Of a stretch of DNA of 16,292 bases, positions 13,448 to 16,292 are shown piece after piece. A program made the position numbers and the translations under genes. Location of the stretch: contig DASPRN010000140.1 of NCBI GenBank assembly GCA_035624425.1, positions 1 to 16,292 on the forward strand, written 5' to 3'. Position 1 is the stretch's first letter. Each line of letters opens with the position of its first letter. Source of the DNA: AC-32 sp035624425 (GTDB taxonomy: Bacteria > Actinomycetota > Thermoleophilia > Gaiellales > Gaiellaceae). The notes beneath the pieces are model-generated. The model had not been told where the DNA came from. It made no database searches and worked only from the letters and a program-made list of their open reading frames with translations.

Positions 13448-14175
13448 TGAGCGTCAACCTCACGATCGTCGGCTGCTCCCCGGCATGGCCGAACCCGGGC
13501 GGCGCGCAGTCCGGCTACCTGCTCGAGGGCTCCGGGCGGCTCCTGCTCGACTGCGGCCCGGGGGTGCTCGCCAAGCTTCGCGAGCAGGAACCGTGGCCGA
13601 CGGTCGACGCGATCGCGATCACCCATTGGCACCTCGACCACTGGGGCGACCTCGTCCCGTGGGTCTGGGGCGGAACGCTCGGCCCGGGTCAGGACGTCCG
13701 CCAGCCGGAGCTGTGGGTGCCGCCCGAGGGCCGCGAGCTGCTCTCCTCGATCGGCGGACGCCTCGGCCGGCCGGACATGTTCGAGGACGCGTTCGACCTG
13801 CGCGAGTACGCCGAGGGCGAGGCCTTCGAGGCGGCCGGGTTCGAGGTCACGCCCCACCGCGTGCTCCACTACGACCTGCTGGCCTTCGGCTTCCGCGCCT
13901 CCGGCAACGGGTCGGTGATCGGCTACTCCGGCGACTCGGGCCCAAGCGACAGCCTCCGGGAGATCGCGCGGGACGCCGACCTGTTCGTGTGCGAGGCGAC
14001 GCTCCTCCAGCCGAACCCCGAAGGCGGCGTGCGCGGCCATCTCAGCTCGCAGGAGGCGGTCGAGGCATTCGAGGCCTCGGGTGCCAAGCGCCTGCTGATC
14101 ACCCACCGGCCGTTCGAGCGCCCGCTCGAGAGCTCGCTCGAGCAGGCGACCGATGGCATGCAGATCGAGGTCTAG
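13447..14175 (+). CDS. MBL-fold metallohydrolase (RNase Z-like subgroup)
   Basis: A 242-residue metallo-beta-lactamase-fold hydrolase. Metal ligands are visible: HWHLDH (H60, H62, D64, H65), H141 in HRVLHY, D163 in GYSGDSGPSD, and H220 in LLITHRPF; GHLSSQEA (197-204) is a common helix in RNase Z-like and ElaC-like proteins. The exosite arm of true tRNase Z is not seen, so a tRNA-processing role is doubtful. Small-molecule ester or phosphodiester substrates are more likely, but none can be named. The ATG at 13447 is chosen over a long upstream open frame that is antisense to the B12-subunit gene. The two divergent starts are only 12 bp apart. The stop overlaps the convergent membrane-protein gene in a shared CTAG. 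Confidence 0.87.
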   Translation: MSVNLTIVGCSPAWPNPGGAQSGYLLEGSGRLLLDCGPGVLAKLREQEPWPTVDAIAITHWHLDHWGDLVPWVWGGTLGPGQDVRQPELWVPPEGRELLSSIGGRLGRPDMFEDAFDLREYAEGEAFEAAGFEVTPHRVLHYDLLAFGFRASGNGSVIGYSGDSGPSDSLREIARDADLFVCEATLLQPNPEGGVRGHLSSQEAVEAFEASGAKRLLITHRPFERPLESSLEQATDGMQIEV

Positions 14176-14741
14176 CCGGGAGTTATGTTCGAGCGCGGCT
14201 CGAAGTAGTCCACGAGCCACTTGGCCCTGGCGCCCGAGCCGACCGGCACGAGACCGACCTGAAAGGTCGTCGGCTGCATCTTGTACTTGGGCTCCGCGAT
14301 GAGGCCCACCTCGACGAGAATCTCCCGGTTCGTCGCCGCGTCGAGCTGGTAGCTGGCGGTATCGACGTTGTTGGCCGGGAAGAAGACCACCGGTAGCGCG
14401 TTCGCATGCGTCCAGCGCTTGTAGGTGTAACCGGCCTTCAGCGACGGGGCGACGACCGACCACGAGCGGCCGATGTTCCGCCGCGGCACGACCGTCGTGA
14501 GGAACGTCCGGATCGTGCTCCTGATCTCCGGGTCGAGCTGCTCGAAACGGTGCACGGCCACCCCCTGGGCGTTCCGCAGCGGCTGCGCCGGGGCGGCCGA
14601 TGTGCTGGCGCTCGGCTGGTCGGAGCCACCCGTCAACCTGAAGCCGAGGACGATCGCGCCCGCAGCCAGGACGATCAGGCCGAGCACGAGCATGACGCGA
14701 TTGAAGCGCGCCGAGGCAAGCGTGCTCTGCAGGAAGCTCAT
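14172..14741 (-). CDS. Membrane-anchored protein of unknown function
   Basis: A 189-residue protein I do not recognise. A short basic N-terminus is followed by one hydrophobic segment (about 15-35), a low-complexity Ser/Ala/Pro linker (40-55) and a compact extracytoplasmic domain (60-185). The domain contains RSWSVVAPSLKAGYTYKRW (92-110), PVVFFPANN (117-125) and WLVDYFEPRS (175-184), which faintly recall NTF2-like folds (inference only). It starts 10 nt after the mutase large-subunit stop with AGGGGG seven nt before the ATG, so it is probably co-transcribed with the mutase. The link to B12-dependent metabolism is by position only. Its TAG overlaps the convergent hydrolase stop within CTAG. 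Confidence 0.75.
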   Translation of the reverse strand: MSFLQSTLASARFNRVMLVLGLIVLAAGAIVLGFRLTGGSDQPSASTSAAPAQPLRNAQGVAVHRFEQLDPEIRSTIRTFLTTVVPRRNIGRSWSVVAPSLKAGYTYKRWTHANALPVVFFPANNVDTASYQLDAATNREILVEVGLIAEPKYKMQPTTFQVGLVPVGSGARAKWLVDYFEPRSNITPG

Positions 14742-14751
14742 CCCGAGCCCC

Positions 14752-16292
14752 CTAGAAGACCGGCGTCTCGCGCCAGACGCCCCAGGTCTCGCGGAGCGCG
14801 TCGCACATCTCGCCCATCGTGACGTAGGCCTTCGAGGCCTCGACGATCAGCGGCATCAGGTTCACGTCGTCCCGCGCCGACGCCTCCTTCAGCGCCGCGA
14901 GTGACTGCTCGACCGCCGCCGAGCCGCGCCGCGCCCGCAGGGCCTGCACGCGCTCGATCTGCTTCTGCTCGAGCGCCGGGTCGATCCGGAGGATCTCCAC
15001 TTGGGGCTCGTCCTCGAGCTGGTAGCGGTTGACCCCGACGATCACGCGCTGCCTCGCCTCGACCTCCGACTGGTAGCGGAACGACGCCTCGGCGATCTCG
15101 CGCTGGAAGAAGTTCTCCTCGATCGCCGCCACGACGCCGCCGAGCTTCTCGATCCGATCGAAGTAGTCGTAGGCCTCGGCCTCGAGCCGGTTGGTGAGGT
15201 CCTCCAGATAGTAGGAGCCACCCAGCGGGTCGATCGTGTTCACGACGCCCGTCTCGTGCGCGATCACCTGCTGCGTGCGCAGCGCGAGCCGTACGGCGTT
15301 CTCGGTCGGGAGGGCGAGCGCCTCGTCGAACGAGTTCGTGTGCAACGACTGGGTCCCACCGAGGACCGCCGCCAGCGCCTCGAGCGCGGTGCGGACGATG
15401 TTCACCTCGGGCTGCTGCGCCGTCAGCGAGACCCCGGCGGTCTGCGTGTGGAAGCGCATCAGCCACGAGCGCGGGTTCTTCGCCCCGTAGCGCTCCCGCA
15501 GCTCGCGCGCCCAGATCCGCCGGGCCGCGCGGTACTTGGCGATCTCCTCGAAGAAGTCGACGTGGGCGTTGAAGAAGAACGAGAGCCGCGGGGCGAAGTC
15601 GTCGACCGCGAGCCCGCGGGCGATCGCCGCGTCGACGTAGGCGAACCCGTTCGCGAGCGTGAAAGCCAGCTCCTGCACCGCGTTCGAGCCGGCCTCGCGG
15701 ATGTGGTAGCCCGAGATCGAGATCGGGTGCCAGCGCGGCAGCTCCTGCGCGCAGAACTCGACCATGTCCGTCACCAGCCGCATCGAGGGCTCCGGCGGGA
15801 AGATCCATTCCTTCTGCGCGATGTACTCCTTGAGGATGTCCGTCTGGATCGTCCCGCGGAGCTCCGAGCGCGGGACGCCCTGCTGCTCGCCGACGCAGAT
15901 GTAGAACGCGAGGAGCATCGCCGCGGGCGCGTTGATCGTCATCGAGGTCGAGACCTCGCCGAGCGGGATCCCCTGGAAGAGCGTCTCGGCGTCGGCGAGC
16001 GAGTCGACCGCGACGCCCTCGCGTCCGACCTCGCCGAGCGAGCGCGGGTGGTCGGAGTCGTAGCCCATCAGCGTGGGCATGTCGAACGCCGTGGAGAGGC
16101 CGGTCTGCCCGTGCTCGAGCAGGTAGCGGAAGCGCTCGTTCGTCTCCTCGGCGGTGCCGAAGCCGGCGAACTGCCGCATCGTCCAGAGCCTGCCGCGGTA
16201 CATCGACGGGTAGACGCCGCGCGTGAACGGGTAGACGCCGGGGTACCCGAGGTCACGGTCGTGGTCGGTGTCGACGGAGTCGCGCGTGTAGA
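14752..16292 (-). CDS. Acyl-CoA mutase large subunit, isobutyryl-CoA mutase-like (5' end beyond window)
   Basis: Catalytic TIM-barrel subunit of a cobalamin-dependent carbon-skeleton mutase. 512 residues are visible, beginning YTRDSVDTDHDRDLGYPGVYPFTRG; probably 10-50 N-terminal residues are missing. Family motifs are MYRGRLWTMRQFAGFGTAEE, GLSTAFDMPT, STSMTINAPA, HPISISGYHIREAG, FHTQTAGVSLTAQQPEVNI and TIDPLGGSYYLE. It lacks the B12 domain, supplied separately at 13039-13434. At the two positions known to separate substrates it has Phe (codon 16168-16170, RQFAGF) and Gln (codon 15814-15816, YIAQKEW), as in isobutyryl-CoA mutase; methylmalonyl-CoA mutases have Tyr and Arg. Substrate is therefore inferred to be isobutyryl-/butyryl-CoA or a relative rather than methylmalonyl-CoA. 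The annotation 'methylmalonyl-CoA mutase family' is safe. Confidence 0.93.
   Translation of the reverse strand, partial: YTRDSVDTDHDRDLGYPGVYPFTRGVYPSMYRGRLWTMRQFAGFGTAEETNERFRYLLEHGQTGLSTAFDMPTLMGYDSDHPRSLGEVGREGVAVDSLADAETLFQGIPLGEVSTSMTINAPAAMLLAFYICVGEQQGVPRSELRGTIQTDILKEYIAQKEWIFPPEPSMRLVTDMVEFCAQELPRWHPISISGYHIREAGSNAVQELAFTLANGFAYVDAAIARGLAVDDFAPRLSFFFNAHVDFFEEIAKYRAARRIWARELRERYGAKNPRSWLMRFHTQTAGVSLTAQQPEVNIVRTALEALAAVLGGTQSLHTNSFDEALALPTENAVRLALRTQQVIAHETGVVNTIDPLGGSYYLEDLTNRLEAEAYDYFDRIEKLGGVVAAIEENFFQREIAEASFRYQSEVEARQRVIVGVNRYQLEDEPQVEILRIDPALEQKQIERVQALRARRGSAAVEQSLAALKEASARDDVNLMPLIVEASKAYVTMGEMCDALRETWGVWRETPVF

Noticed and set aside
1..16292. CRISPR array, transposon, prophage, toxin-antitoxin or defence system
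   Set aside because: No spaced direct repeats, transposase or phage motifs, or paired small toxin/antitoxin genes were seen; nearly all of the window is housekeeping or catabolic genes.

Overview
The window reads as a stretch of chromosome from a very GC-rich bacterium. Most genes lie on the minus strand and are packed with 1-13 nt overlaps. The translation-gene order (rpmE, DUF1385, prfA, prmC, tsaC, glyA, upp), the dense coding, GTG/TTG starts and a complete ETF/ETF-quinone-oxidoreductase set together suggest a deep-branching actinomycete, for example class Thermoleophilia. That placement is an inference from gene content and base composition; there is no rRNA gene or other direct taxonomic marker.

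Region 1 (1-7450, minus strand, listed in transcription order): a short threonine dehydratase, ribosomal protein L31 (rpmE), a DUF1385 membrane protein, release factor 1 (prfA), its methyltransferase (prmC), an alpha/beta hydrolase, the threonylcarbamoyl-AMP synthase (tsaC/sua5), serine hydroxymethyltransferase (glyA) and uracil phosphoribosyltransferase (upp, cut by the window edge). Except for the hydrolase and the dehydratase this is a well-known conserved neighbourhood. Many junctions are 4-nt stop/start overlaps of the NTGA type, which suggests translational coupling.

Region 2 (7594-11184, minus strand): etfB, etfA and an ETF:quinone oxidoreductase, which pass electrons from acyl-CoA dehydrogenases to the quinone pool. 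Between etfA and the oxidoreductase lie about 175 nt made largely of near-perfect hairpins. The same stretch holds a 60-codon frame that overlaps both neighbours by 4 nt. The oxidoreductase lacks one of the four cysteines expected for its [4Fe-4S] cluster.

Region 3 (11352-16292, mixed strands): a secreted M23 peptidase (+); an enoyl-CoA hydratase that appears to start at CTG and a B12-binding mutase small subunit (-); a metallo-beta-lactamase-fold hydrolase (+); and a membrane-anchored protein of unknown function followed upstream by the large subunit of a B12-dependent acyl-CoA mutase (-, cut by the window edge). The mutase carries the Phe/Gln pair known from isobutyryl-CoA mutases rather than the Tyr/Arg pair of methylmalonyl-CoA mutases. 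With the ETF genes this region looks like an acyl-CoA / branched-chain catabolism neighbourhood.

No tRNA, rRNA, CRISPR array, transposase, prophage or defence gene was found. The least ordinary signals are the hairpin array in the etf operon, a roughly 49-bp palindromic repeat present in two distant intergenic regions, the CTG start, the cysteine-poor ETF-QO and the Icm-like mutase active site.
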